Shown here in pieces: positions 18,996-26,887 of a DNA stretch of 64,000 bases. The translations under genes and the position numbers were made by a program. How positions within the stretch are numbered: position 1 is the stretch's first letter; every line of letters begins with the position of its first letter. Origin of the DNA: an uncultured Cytophagales bacterium. GTDB taxonomy: Bacteria > Bacteroidota > Bacteroidia > Cytophagales > Cyclobacteriaceae. The notes beneath the pieces are model-generated. The model saw only the letters and a program-made list of their open reading frames with translations. It was not told the origin of the DNA and searched no databases. The DNA lies in NCBI GenBank assembly GCA_913057175.1, contig CAJXNP010000001.1:372001-436000 (forward strand). Reading direction: 5' to 3'.

Positions 18996-19850
18996 ATGAG
19001 TGAGACATCTATTAACCAATCTATTCTCGTAACAGGCGTTTCCTCGGGGATTGGAAAAGCAATTGCAGAAAGGTTCCTCCAGGAAAACTTCCTTGTCTTC
19101 GGAAGTGTTAGGAAAACTGATGATGCCAGCGAGCTTCAAAACAAATTTCCCGGTCAATTTATGCCACTAATATTTGATGTGACTGACGAGAAAGAAATCC
19201 ATCAGTCAGTAAAAGTGGTAGAAGAAAGATTGAATGGAAAAGGGTTGGGTGGATTGGTTAACAATGCTGGAATTGCTAAGGGAGGCCCATTAATTTACAT
19301 GGATCCTGAGCTGATCAAAAAACATTTTGACATCAATGTCATGGGCGTTATTCGGGTCACCCAGGCCTTTGCAAAACTATTGGGCGCGGAAGAACATTAT
19401 TCCCAAATACCAGGGAAAATATTCAATATCAGCTCGGTTTCAGGGGTGATTGCCAATCCATTTGTTGGCCCGTATGTGGGATCCAAACATGCACTGGAAG
19501 GAATATCAGGAAGCTTGAGAAGAGAATTGGTGAAATTTGGTATAGATGTGATCATCATTGGTCCTGGAGTTATCAAAACACCGATTTGGAAGAAATCAAC
19601 AGACCTCAGTGCTTATGACCAAACGCCCTACAAAGATTCCTTGAACAGGTTTGCAAAGATCGTCCTTGAGGGAATCGGAAAAGGGTTAAAACCTGATGAA
19701 GTGGCTAATTTGATTTACAAGGTTTTCCTAAAAAACCATCCCAAAGCCCGTTACAGCATTGATCCAAATAGGTTCCGGAACTGGATGGTGAGATTCATAC
19801 TTCCTACGAAATTGGTTGATCGGATTATGGCTAAAAAACTGGGGTTGTAA
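18996..19850 (+). CDS. Short-chain dehydrogenase/reductase
   Basis: A 284-residue classical SDR. The cofactor motif is TGVSSGIGKAIAERF near the N-terminus, NNAGIAKGG follows near residue 90, and the catalytic Ser-Tyr-Lys set is visible as FNISSVSG and YVGSKHALEG. Early positions do not settle NAD versus NADP preference. The C-terminal part, with KNHPKARYSIDPNRFRNWM, resembles the retinol-dehydrogenase-like subgroup. It is divergent from the amino-sugar kinase, with 87 bases between the starts, and convergent with tonB; a perfect hairpin lies between them. The substrate is unknown. Confidence 0.88.
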   Translation: MSETSINQSILVTGVSSGIGKAIAERFLQENFLVFGSVRKTDDASELQNKFPGQFMPLIFDVTDEKEIHQSVKVVEERLNGKGLGGLVNNAGIAKGGPLIYMDPELIKKHFDINVMGVIRVTQAFAKLLGAEEHYSQIPGKIFNISSVSGVIANPFVGPYVGSKHALEGISGSLRRELVKFGIDVIIIGPGVIKTPIWKKSTDLSAYDQTPYKDSLNRFAKIVLEGIGKGLKPDEVANLIYKVFLKNHPKARYSIDPNRFRNWMVRFILPTKLVDRIMAKKLGL

Positions 19851-19857
19851 ACCAATA

Positions 19858-19890
19858 AAACCTGACAGGTTTTTGAAACCTGTCAGGTTT
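19858..19890. terminator. Perfect 15-bp hairpin between convergent genes
   Basis: Arms 19858-19872 (AAACCTGACAGGTTT) and 19876-19890 are perfectly complementary around a 3-base loop. Each arm is itself nearly palindromic. It sits 8 bases after the SDR stop and 17 bases before the tonB stop, so it probably terminates both strands. Short AACCTGACAGGTT-type hairpins recur in many Bacteroidota genomes, so this may be a member of an extragenic repeat family. Confidence 0.7.
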
Positions 19891-19906
19891 ACAGAAGGTT
19901 TTGCAA

Positions 19907-20584
19907 CTACCGGTTCAAGCTAAATTTCACCGGCACGATCATCCTCACATTTACCGGAACGCCACGTTGTTTGCCGGGTTCCCAATCGGGGGAGCTTTTG
20001 ACTACTCTCAAGACCTCCTCATCACAACCGGCACCAATCCCCTTTACTACTTCAACATCTTTCACTTTGCCTTTGTCATCAACAACAAATTGAACAAAAA
20101 CTTTTCCTTCAATGCCCATTCTGCGAGCTTGCGGGGGATATTTTAAATGTTCAAATACAAATTTGAGAAATGTAGAATAGTCACCCCCTTGAAATTTTGG
20201 GTATTGTTCAACAATTGTAAAAAACTCCGGAGCTCTTTCTTCAGGCTCAGACTCCACAAAAACAGGTTCTTCCGGTACATCCTTTTCATCAGAAAAAATA
20301 TCTATATCTATTTCCGGTTCGTCAATGATCTCCTCATCCTCCTTTTCGATCAATTCAAATATCTCCACTTTTGGTTTGGGTGGAGGAGGTTGAACGGTTA
20401 ATGGGGTGTCATACAATTCCTCTGGAAATGGGTCACTAAATACTGGTGGTACTTCAGAAATAGCACCCGGAGTTTTCCATTCAAACGCCATTAAAACTAG
20501 GCCTAAACTCAATACAAGGCCCACATTAAAAAATAAGCCACGATACCTGCGGGTATCCAATTTTGGATTTTTCTTTTCTTCCAT
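19907..20584 (-). CDS. TonB-like energy transducer
   Basis: A 225-residue TonB protein. I choose the ATG at 20584 (MEEKKNPKLDTRR) because it precedes the single N-terminal membrane helix (GLFFNVGLVLSLGLVLMAF) by a short basic stretch; an ATG at 20647 is also in frame. A proline- and acid-rich periplasmic spacer follows (PPPPKPKVEIFELIEKEDEE). The C-terminal TonB domain is clear (GKVFVQFVVDDKGKVKDVEV and PDWEPGKQRGVPVNVRMIVP). It would couple the proton-motive force to outer-membrane receptors such as the SusC-like protein. No exbB/exbD lie beside it. The gene is 243 bases downstream of the small membrane protein and may be separately transcribed. Confidence 0.9.
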   Translation of the reverse strand: MEEKKNPKLDTRRYRGLFFNVGLVLSLGLVLMAFEWKTPGAISEVPPVFSDPFPEELYDTPLTVQPPPPKPKVEIFELIEKEDEEIIDEPEIDIDIFSDEKDVPEEPVFVESEPEERAPEFFTIVEQYPKFQGGDYSTFLKFVFEHLKYPPQARRMGIEGKVFVQFVVDDKGKVKDVEVVKGIGAGCDEEVLRVVKSSPDWEPGKQRGVPVNVRMIVPVKFSLNR

Positions 20585-20751
20585 GATTTTCATTTTTTGA
20601 TTAAACAATAGTTTTCCTGTTGACCGGCTTATCCGGCCTTCATTCAATCAATATGTGGCGTGCAATTCCTAGTTAACCTGAGCTCAATATAAGATCGAGA
20701 AATTTTGACTTAGAATGAAAAATCAAATGAAAACAAGATTTTAATTGTTAC

Positions 20752-20789
20752 ACACCCCGTCGCCCCTCTCAAGAGGGGAATATTGGTGT
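20752..20789. repeat. Short palindromic hairpin
   Basis: CCCCTCT at 20763-20769 pairs with AGAGGGG at 20772-20778 with a 2-base loop. Flanking ACACC (20752-20756) and GGTGT (20785-20789) can extend the structure. It sits between the small membrane protein and tonB. It could be a terminator or processing element for the sigma-factor operon, or an extragenic repeat; the T-run needed for a classic terminator is weak. Confidence 0.4.
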
Positions 20790-20827
20790 TTTCTTTGATT
20801 TTTCACTGTCTTTATATTGAACTCACA

Positions 20828-21094
20828 CTAGTTATTCAAAGTCCGGGGCCCCTCGCTTTGAACTATTTCAACTCCCGGTATCCTATTTTCGGAAGGTTTT
20901 GCATTCGATTTATTAAACAATGAAATGATCAGAACGGTCAGTATTACAAAAATAAAAGCCAGCAACACCACCCCCCGAATTCTTCTCCGATGGGAATTCT
21001 TTTGCTTCTCCAGCAACGAACCATAGTTTTTATGCCGTTGAATGCGACCTTTGGTAAATTGCTGCCTTCTCAACCTGATATCAATCTTGCTCAT
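20828..21094 (-). CDS. Small single-pass membrane protein coupled to an ECF sigma factor
   Basis: An 88-residue protein of no recognised family. It has a very basic cytoplasmic N-terminus (RLRRQQFTKGRIQRHKNY, HRRRIRG), one membrane helix (VVLLAFIFVILTVLIISLF) at about 42-60 and a short exported tail of about 28 residues. Its ATG overlaps the stop of the sigma-factor gene by 4 bases, implying translational coupling. That arrangement is typical for a membrane partner or anti-sigma-like regulator of an ECF sigma factor, but no anti-sigma domain or zinc motif is visible. Confidence 0.65.
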   Translation of the reverse strand: MSKIDIRLRRQQFTKGRIQRHKNYGSLLEKQKNSHRRRIRGVVLLAFIFVILTVLIISLFNKSNAKPSENRIPGVEIVQSEGPRTLNN

Positions 21095-21672
21095 TTTACC
21101 TTTCTCGTTAATTGTCGCTTTAGCTTTTCTAATGACCTATACGTTCTCATTTTTGCATTAGCTTCAGATATCTCCAGAATATAGGCGATCTCTGCAAATG
21201 GTTTTTCTTCAAAAAACCTCAATTCAAGTATTTCTGCTTCTTTTTCTGAAAGTGATTTCATCGCTTCGATGACTTCACTGACATCAATCTCATCATCGAA
21301 TAGATTATCATCTATTATTTCCTGAAATCGCTCTTCCTCCAGACTGTAAACCTGCTTTCTTTTATTGTTTTTGTAATATAAGTAAACCTCATTTGTTGCT
21401 ATCCGATAGAGCCATGCAGAAAATGGCACTCCCCTGAATTTATACTTTTTCAGATTCTTTAAGGCTTTGTAAAAAACCTGGGAAGTAATATCCGCCGTGA
21501 CATCTTCATGGTCGATCCGTCTGAATACAAATGTGAATATCGTCTCAAAATAGCGATCGTATAAAACCTGAAATTTAGATGGATCCCTGACGGATTGCCT
21601 GACCACAAGGAATTCATTCTTTATCTCTTCTTCATCACTGATATGGTATTTAGAATCGTCTATGGTCAACAA
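21091..21672 (-). CDS. RNA polymerase ECF sigma-70 factor
   Basis: A 193-residue ECF sigma factor. Region 2 spans about residues 28-100 (RYFETIFTFVFRRIDHEDVT, then AWLYRIATNEVYLYYKNNKR) and region 4 about 130-185 (LSEKEAEILELRFFEEKPFA and an HTH in ISEANAKMRTYRSLEKLKRQ). It differs from the FecI-like factor at 1414 in length, sequence and neighbours, since no fecR is beside it. The gene following, by a 4-base overlap, encodes a small membrane protein that may control it. TonB is further downstream. Its regulon cannot be read here. Confidence 0.92.
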   Translation of the reverse strand: MLTIDDSKYHISDEEEIKNEFLVVRQSVRDPSKFQVLYDRYFETIFTFVFRRIDHEDVTADITSQVFYKALKNLKKYKFRGVPFSAWLYRIATNEVYLYYKNNKRKQVYSLEEERFQEIIDDNLFDDEIDVSEVIEAMKSLSEKEAEILELRFFEEKPFAEIAYILEISEANAKMRTYRSLEKLKRQLTRKVK

Positions 21673-21745
21673 ATTTTGTCTTCATAATGATCATAAAAGA
21701 TAAAAAGTAACAGTTCATGAAAAAAATTTTAAAAAAATTAATAAA

Positions 21746-21780
21746 TGTGTAAACAATATATGTATACACACGTAAATTTG
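21746..21780 (+). promoter_or_regulatory. Promoter and probable autoregulatory operator of the first marR
   Basis: An imperfect 25-base dyad at 21746-21770 starts TGTGTAAACA and ends TGTATACACA. It is followed at once by TAAATTTG (21773-21780), a perfect TAnnTTTG -7 element, 4 bases before the ATG at 21785. The dyad occupies the spacer and -33 zone, where a MarR dimer could block RNA polymerase. The short leader implies a nearly leaderless transcript. Confidence 0.5.
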
Positions 21781-21784
21781 AATC

Positions 21785-22231
21785 ATGAAACTGGAAGAAG
21801 TGTTAAAACAGGAAAAGTTTGACAACATTCACGAGAAGCTGGCGCTTAACTTTATCTATACCGCCAACCGGATAGAAAGTAAAATCAATTGCCTGCTGAA
21901 GGGATCCAACCTTTCTTCACAACAATACAATGTTTTACGGATTTTAAAAGGTCAGTATCCAACGCCTGTTACTTTACTTCAGATAAAAGAAAGAATGCTT
22001 GATAAAGAATCAAATGTTTCAAGATTGGTGGAGAAGCTATTCCAGGCCGGATTAATAAACCGGAAACAATGTCCGAATGACAGAAGACAACTTGACATTA
22101 TCCTGACACATAAAGGACATGAATTGCTGGACTATCTAAACCCAAAGGTAAAAGACGAGATTGAGAAACAATTTAATATCACAAAAGAGAAGGCTGGTCA
22201 GCTAAATGACATGATTGATAACATAAGATAA
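21785..22231 (+). CDS. MarR family transcriptional regulator
   Basis: A 148-residue MarR-type winged-helix repressor. The DNA-binding core runs from LSSQQYNVLRILKGQYPTPV through LDKESNVSRLVEKLFQAGLI, with the wing NRKQCPNDRRQLDIILTHKG. Dimerisation helices lie at both ends. It heads a group with pirin and YceI-like genes, a combination seen elsewhere in Bacteroidota and Proteobacteria, and likely represses them and itself. A paralogue with the same RILKGQYP helix segment is encoded at 50950. The single wing-proximal Cys (RKQCPNDRR) could make it redox-responsive, as in MarR/OhrR relatives (inference). Confidence 0.92.
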   Translation: MKLEEVLKQEKFDNIHEKLALNFIYTANRIESKINCLLKGSNLSSQQYNVLRILKGQYPTPVTLLQIKERMLDKESNVSRLVEKLFQAGLINRKQCPNDRRQLDIILTHKGHELLDYLNPKVKDEIEKQFNITKEKAGQLNDMIDNIR

Positions 22232-22247
22232 AAAATTTAGCATAATA

Positions 22248-22296
22248 ATTGTACGTACAATATTGATTTATACAATTAAATTCTATCAGAAAGGAG
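22248..22296 (+). promoter_or_regulatory. Palindrome and unusually strong Shine-Dalgarno before the pirin gene
   Basis: ATTGTACGTACAAT at 22248-22261 is a perfect 14-base palindrome in the marR-pirin gap. It shares TGTAC/GTACA half-site character with the dyad upstream of marR, so it may be a second operator. AAGGAG at 22291-22296 lies 6 bases before the pirin ATG at 22303. Such a clear Shine-Dalgarno is rare among the genes of this window. Confidence 0.45.
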
Positions 22297-22302
22297 TACA
22301 AA

Positions 22303-23019
22303 ATGGCAAAGCACGTTTTGCATAAATCAGACACACGAGGTATCGCCAATCATGGTTGGTTACAGAGCAGACATACATTCAGTTTTGCTAACTATTTCAA
22401 CCAGGACCGCATTCATTTCGGGGCATTGAGGGTATTGAACGACGATATTGTCAGTGGTGGAATGGGATTCGGAACCCACCCACACAGCAATATGGAAATT
22501 ATCTCCATCCCACTAAAGGGATCGCTTGAACATCAGGACAGCACCGGTCATAAAAAAGTCATTAACACCGGTGAAGTTCAGATCATGTCTGCTGGTCGAG
22601 GTCTTTATCACTCGGAATACAATCATTCAAAAATTGAAGATGTGAACTTTCTTCAAATCTGGATTATGCCAAAAGAAAAAAACATCGAGCCGAGATACGA
22701 TCAGAGAAAATTTGAATTAGAGGAGAATAAGAACAAGCTGGTCAACGTTGTTGCCCCGAATGATAAAAATGCTTTATGGATTAATCAGGATGCTTGGTTT
22801 TCTCTGGGTCAATTCACAAATGGATCATCCTATCCATACGAATGGAAAAAGAAAGGTAATGGTGTTTACTTCTTTGTGATCGAGGGCGGTAGTACGATTG
22901 ACTCAATTACACTTGACAAAAGAGACGGATTAGGTGTTTACGACACTACACATGTTGACCTGGAGTTCCGGGAAGACACTACAATACTTGTTATGGAAAT
23001 ACCAATGAATATTGAATAG
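22303..23019 (+). CDS. Pirin family protein
   Basis: A 238-residue bicupin of the pirin/YhhW type. The N-terminal cupin contains the usual metal-ligand blocks (GTHPHSNMEIISIPLKGSLE and HQDSTGHKK, then LYHSEYNH). The second cupin is less conserved (WFSLGQFTNGSSYPYEWKK, FFVIEGGS). Bacterial pirins are iron-binding cytoplasmic proteins; some have quercetinase activity and others modulate enzymes such as pyruvate dehydrogenase. The gene starts 71 bases after marR and is followed 33 bases later by the yceI-like start. It likely belongs to a MarR-controlled stress response group (inference). Confidence 0.92.
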   Translation: MAKHVLHKSDTRGIANHGWLQSRHTFSFANYFNQDRIHFGALRVLNDDIVSGGMGFGTHPHSNMEIISIPLKGSLEHQDSTGHKKVINTGEVQIMSAGRGLYHSEYNHSKIEDVNFLQIWIMPKEKNIEPRYDQRKFELEENKNKLVNVVAPNDKNALWINQDAWFSLGQFTNGSSYPYEWKKKGNGVYFFVIEGGSTIDSITLDKRDGLGVYDTTHVDLEFREDTTILVMEIPMNIE

Positions 23020-23052
23020 TAATAAATGTTAAAATCTAATAAACAAATAATT

Positions 23053-23652
23053 ATGAAAACTACTATGTTAACAACTTTTGCAATTGCTTTATTTTTCGTT
23101 GCAAGCTCATTCAGTACCAAAGATGTAACAGGAAATTATGAGGCAGATACCTCCCAAAGTACCGTTGCATGGCTTGGAAAGAAAGTTACCGGACAGCACA
23201 ATGGACAAATTGATTTGAAGGAAGCTAACCTGGAAATCAAAAAAGGGAAATTAACCGGAGGAAGTTTCGTTATTGACATGTCATCTATTACCTGCGAAGA
23301 TCTGAAAGATGAAGAATACAATCAAAAATTGGTTGGCCACTTAAAATCTGACGATTTTTTTGGAGTTGAAAAATACCCAACATCCAAATTCGTTATAAAA
23401 AGTGTTAAGCATAAAGGTGGAAACGATTACGAGGTAACGGGGGATATTACGATTAAAGAAACTACAGAAACAATTAACTTTCCTGCTACCGTTACAGTTG
23501 ATGGAGATAACGTGAAAGCATCTGCTAAAGTAACGATTGATCGATCAAAGTTTGATGTCAGATACGGATCCAAATCATTTTTTGATGATTTGGGTGACAA
23601 AATGATTTACGACGATTTTGAATTAGATATTGATATAGTTGCGAAGAATTAA
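23053..23652 (+). CDS. YceI-like periplasmic lipid-binding protein
   Basis: A 199-residue YceI-family protein. The start at 23053 gives the signal peptide MKTTMLTTFAIALFFVASSF; an upstream ATG at 23026 only adds a polar extension. The mature part shows family blocks: YEADTSQSTVAWLGKKVTGQ, then GSFVIDMSSITCEDL, FFGVEKYPTSKFVIKSV, and the terminal IYDDFELDIDIVAKN. YceI proteins are periplasmic lipocalin-like barrels that bind isoprenoid chains. It is the last gene of the MarR-pirin group, closed by a strong terminator. Isoprenoid binding is interesting given the carotenoid genes that follow. Confidence 0.9.
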   Translation: MKTTMLTTFAIALFFVASSFSTKDVTGNYEADTSQSTVAWLGKKVTGQHNGQIDLKEANLEIKKGKLTGGSFVIDMSSITCEDLKDEEYNQKLVGHLKSDDFFGVEKYPTSKFVIKSVKHKGGNDYEVTGDITIKETTETINFPATVTVDGDNVKASAKVTIDRSKFDVRYGSKSFFDDLGDKMIYDDFELDIDIVAKN

Positions 23653-23675
23653 TTCTTGATTGGTTAGGTTGTTTG

Positions 23676-23713
23676 AATCCCGGCTCCTCTTAGGATGGCC
23701 GGGATTTTTTTTT
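23676..23713 (+). terminator. Intrinsic terminator after the yceI-like gene
   Basis: AATCCCGGC at 23676-23684 pairs with GCCGGGATT at 23698-23706 around a 13-base loop, followed by an unbroken T run to 23713. It ends the marR-pirin-yceI unit and separates it from the cyclase/carotenoid run. Confidence 0.88.
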
Positions 23714-23715
23714 AA

Positions 23716-23723
23716 TATATTTG
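23716..23723 (+). promoter_or_regulatory. TAnnTTTG promoter element before the ferredoxin-cyclase gene
   Basis: TATATTTG at 23716-23723 matches the Bacteroidota -7 consensus, directly after the terminator T run and 27 bases before the ATG at 23751. It overlaps an in-frame TTG at 23721, which therefore cannot be the start codon if this promoter is used. The -33 position falls inside the terminator and has no clear TTG. Confidence 0.45.
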
Positions 23724-23750
23724 CCCTTTACCGAATGCCACATTCTCACT

Positions 23751-24656
23751 ATGTCAAAAATTTTTGTCGAGCCTGATCATAAATCCTTAGAAATAAAAAG
23801 TAAAACCACAATCCTTAAAGCCACCTTAAAAGCTGGCATAGCTCACCAGCATGCCTGTGGTGGAAGAGGTAAATGTACGACATGTCGGGTGAGAATATTG
23901 GAAGGATTGGAAAATTGTAAACCCAGGACCCCACGTGAGAATAGAATTGCCAGCCTCATGCATTTTTCGGAAAACACCAGATTGGCATGTCAAACGATTG
24001 TCACTGACGATGTAAAAATTAGAAGGCTGGTGATTGACGAAATTGATCTTGAGCTTACTCGAAGTAAGAAGCAGCAAAAAAAAGTTAGTCGCATCGGTGA
24101 AGAAATCAACGCAACCCTTGTCTTCATGGATATTTTTGATTTCACGGCATTCACTTCAGTCAATCAGCCGTACGATGTTGTGCACATCCTTAATCGCTAT
24201 TACTATCTGGCCGGTAAAGCTGTTCATCAATTTCAGGGCAGAATACTGGATTATTACGGCGATGGGATCCTGGCCATTTTTGGATTTGACTCTCCACAAC
24301 ATCATACACAGCAGGCATTAAATGCTTGCAAAAAAATCTTTCAGGATATTGAAAAACTTTCTTCATATGTAAATGTTATTACTCCACACCCATTTCGATT
24401 GAGGATCGGGATTCACTCAGGAAATGTAATTGTCGGAACAATGGGAATGATGGGTTTTGAAAAACTGGCAGTGGTAGGTGATGTTGTGAATATCGCCAGC
24501 AGGATTGAAAATGCAAACAAAGATCTGGATACACAGTTATTGATTTCGAATGAGGCTATTCAATTACTTAATGGTGAGGTCAAAATCTCACAAACCCACA
24601 AATTAAATATCAAAGGAAAAAAGGAACCCATCCTGGTTCATGAAATAGTTTGCTGA
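23751..24656 (+). CDS. 2Fe-2S ferredoxin domain fused to a class III nucleotide cyclase
   Basis: A 301-residue soluble protein starting at ATG 23751. Residues about 1-95 are a 2Fe-2S ferredoxin-like domain with Cys36-x5-Cys42-x2-Cys45-x34-Cys80, the adrenodoxin-like spacing. Residues about 115-300 are a class III adenylate/guanylate cyclase domain: metal aspartates Asp127 (FMDIFDFTAF) and Asp171 (YYGDGILAIF), and the transition-state pair Asn247/Arg251 (VVGDVVNIASRIEN). The fusion suggests cyclic-nucleotide synthesis gated by redox state or electron transfer. It heads a same-strand run with lycopene cyclase 5 bases downstream. Whether it makes cAMP or cGMP is not certain from sequence. Confidence 0.9.
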   Translation: MSKIFVEPDHKSLEIKSKTTILKATLKAGIAHQHACGGRGKCTTCRVRILEGLENCKPRTPRENRIASLMHFSENTRLACQTIVTDDVKIRRLVIDEIDLELTRSKKQQKKVSRIGEEINATLVFMDIFDFTAFTSVNQPYDVVHILNRYYYLAGKAVHQFQGRILDYYGDGILAIFGFDSPQHHTQQALNACKKIFQDIEKLSSYVNVITPHPFRLRIGIHSGNVIVGTMGMMGFEKLAVVGDVVNIASRIENANKDLDTQLLISNEAIQLLNGEVKISQTHKLNIKGKKEPILVHEIVC

Positions 24657-24661
24657 TTTTG

Positions 24662-25837
24662 ATGAAAGCCAATGAATATGATATTATCATAGCAGGCGGA
24701 GGCGCGGCTGGCTTAATGCTGGTTCACCACTTGCTTCATTCTATTCTCGCTGAAAGCAAAATCCTTATCATAGAGAAGGAGAAAAAAGACCAGAATGACC
24801 GGACCTGGTGCTTTTGGACTAAGGACAAGACAGGATTCGAAGATATTCTATATAAAAATTGGGAGAAGGTAATTTTCAAAAATAACTCTACAACAAAAAC
24901 CCTACACCTTTCGCCTTACAAATATCAAATGATAAGGGGAATAGATTTCTATCAATTTGTTAAAAAAGAAATCTCTGAAAGGGAAAATGTAACCTGGGTT
25001 AATGAAGAATTAAAATCTCTTGATTCCCAAAACAATTTTGTTTTTGCCACCACGGATAAACAAACGTTTCGAGGCAAAACAGCATTCAACAGTATTCCTA
25101 TCAAAAAACCTGCTAACATCTCATCAAGAAAAAACTATCTCCTCCAACACTTTAAAGGATACGTGATTAAAACAGTTGAAAATAATTTTGATCCAACCAC
25201 TCCTTTTCTAATGGATTTCAGAGTAGATCAGCAAGGTGAAACCCGTTTTGGATATGTTCTCCCATTTTCAGAAAATGAAGCTTTGGTAGAATTCACGATT
25301 TTCTCAGAAAATTTATTAACAGAAGAGGCATACAAAATACTTCTCGAAAATTATATCCGTCATCAATTGGATATCAACGACTATCGGATTATAGACGAGG
25401 AATTCGGCGTGATTCCCATGACGGATATAGATCTGCCAGAAAAAAATGACCCCAATATTTACAACGTGGGCACTCGTGGAGGAATGACAAAAGCTTCCAC
25501 AGGATATACTTTTAAAAATATTATGGATGAATGTAAGGGGCTTGTTCAGAAACTTGAGAAGGGGAGAATTGATTCAATATCCAATAATAAAAAATTCAGG
25601 TTTTTTGATAGTGTGTTTTTACATGTTTTGGAAAAAAATCTCCACCCGGCTGACAAAATTTTTTCAGATTTGTTTTTAAAAAATGACCCCCGCTTAATCC
25701 TTAAATTCTTAAATGAAAAAACCAGTTTAAGGGAGGACATTGGAATACTCTCTTCACTTCCAACAATACCTTTTTTGAAGGGCGCGATGTACACGATATT
25801 TTCGACAGGAACTAAAAACCTTTCCACGGATTTTTAG
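24662..25837 (+). CDS. crtY: Lycopene cyclase (CrtY/CrtL type)
   Basis: A 391-residue FAD/NAD(P)-binding lycopene beta-cyclase, which cyclises the ends of lycopene to give beta-carotene. I use the ATG at 24662; an in-frame TTG at 24650 lies inside the preceding gene. The N-terminal dinucleotide motif is YDIIIAGGGAAGLMLVHHLL, and NDRTWCFWTKD is the cyclase hallmark. Middle blocks FLMDFRVDQQ and GYVLPFSENEALVEFTIFS and the C-terminal GTRGGMTKASTGYTFKNI are typical of the CrtY branch. It starts 5 bases after the ferredoxin-cyclase stop, so the two are probably cotranscribed. The gene for GGPP-type prenyl synthase follows 64 bases later. Confidence 0.9.
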   Translation: MKANEYDIIIAGGGAAGLMLVHHLLHSILAESKILIIEKEKKDQNDRTWCFWTKDKTGFEDILYKNWEKVIFKNNSTTKTLHLSPYKYQMIRGIDFYQFVKKEISERENVTWVNEELKSLDSQNNFVFATTDKQTFRGKTAFNSIPIKKPANISSRKNYLLQHFKGYVIKTVENNFDPTTPFLMDFRVDQQGETRFGYVLPFSENEALVEFTIFSENLLTEEAYKILLENYIRHQLDINDYRIIDEEFGVIPMTDIDLPEKNDPNIYNVGTRGGMTKASTGYTFKNIMDECKGLVQKLEKGRIDSISNNKKFRFFDSVFLHVLEKNLHPADKIFSDLFLKNDPRLILKFLNEKTSLREDIGILSSLPTIPFLKGAMYTIFSTGTKNLSTDF

Positions 25838-25901
25838 ATTACTTATTTAAGAGAATTATTTTTACTTCCTTTGCATAATTTTTTAAGGTCATCGAAAAAA
25901 C

Positions 25902-26879
25902 ATGTCAGAATTGATCAATAAATATTTGGAAATAGTAGATCAGGAAATTTCATCCTATTCTTATGGAGTTGAGCCGGTTGAGCTATATGAACCTATTAAG
26001 TACATCCTTGACTTAGGAGGAAAAAGGCTACGGCCACTTTTAACCATGCTTTCCTACGCCCTTTATAAAGATGATGTGGAAAAGACTTCAAAAGCTGCAG
26101 CAGCGGTGGAAGTCTTTCACAATTTCACCCTTATGCACGATGATATTATGGACAATGCACCGTTGCGAAGGGGAAAAAAAACGGTTCACGAAAAATGGAA
26201 TTCAAATATTGCTATTCTTTCAGGAGATGTCATGTTGGTAAGAGCATACGATTTGCTTTTGGAAAGCGAATCAAAAAACATCAAAAAGGTTATTAAAAAG
26301 TTCAACAAATGTGCAGCGGAAGTATGTGAAGGACAGCAATTCGATATGAAGTTTGAGTCGGATGAAGTGGTGAGCGAGCGTGAATACCTCAATATGATCC
26401 GGTTAAAAACGGCTGTTTTGCTTGGTTACAGTCTCGAATTGGGTGGCTTACTAGCAGATACCAATGACGATCAATGTGACCTGCTCAACGCTATCGGCGA
26501 AAATATCGGGATGGGATTTCAATTGAAGGACGATTTATTAGATGTTTACGCAGACCAGGCAAAATTCGGAAAGCAAGTTGGTGGCGATATAATTGCAAAT
26601 AAGAAGACATTTTTATTAATTAAAGCTTTGGAGCTCGCCAAGGGAGAAGATAAACAGAAACTAGCGTACTGGCTTTCATTGACGGATTTTGATCCTGAGA
26701 AAAAAGTTAAGGAAGTTACAGGCATCTACGATAGGCTTGGCATCAAGACCCTTACGGAAAATCTGATGAATGACTACTTTGAAAAAGGAATTTGCCAGAT
26801 CAATCAATTGAATGCAAGAGAAAAAAACAAGACACAATTAAAAGACTTTTTCGTTCAATTAATTAATAGAGAAAAATAG
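25902..26879 (+). CDS. Polyprenyl synthetase, probably geranylgeranyl diphosphate synthase
   Basis: A 325-residue trans-isoprenyl diphosphate synthase. The first aspartate-rich motif is in FTLMHDDIMDNAPLRRGK, the second in QLKDDLLDVYAD, and GGKRLRPLLTML is the IPP-binding block. The first motif has no two-residue insertion and carries Phe five residues before the first Asp, the pattern of type I GGPP synthases, pointing to a C20 product (inference). Next to lycopene cyclase this would supply carotenoid precursor, though such enzymes also serve quinone synthesis. An 8-base gap to the rhomboid gene implies cotranscription. Confidence 0.9.
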   Translation: MSELINKYLEIVDQEISSYSYGVEPVELYEPIKYILDLGGKRLRPLLTMLSYALYKDDVEKTSKAAAAVEVFHNFTLMHDDIMDNAPLRRGKKTVHEKWNSNIAILSGDVMLVRAYDLLLESESKNIKKVIKKFNKCAAEVCEGQQFDMKFESDEVVSEREYLNMIRLKTAVLLGYSLELGGLLADTNDDQCDLLNAIGENIGMGFQLKDDLLDVYADQAKFGKQVGGDIIANKKTFLLIKALELAKGEDKQKLAYWLSLTDFDPEKKVKEVTGIYDRLGIKTLTENLMNDYFEKGICQINQLNAREKNKTQLKDFFVQLINREK

Positions 26880-26887
26880 GGGAGTAT

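Noticed and set aside
18909-19157. 83-residue N-terminal extension of the amino-sugar kinase
   Set aside because: It overlaps the divergent SDR gene by 162 bases, and the ASKHA phosphate-1 motif begins exactly at the internal Met.
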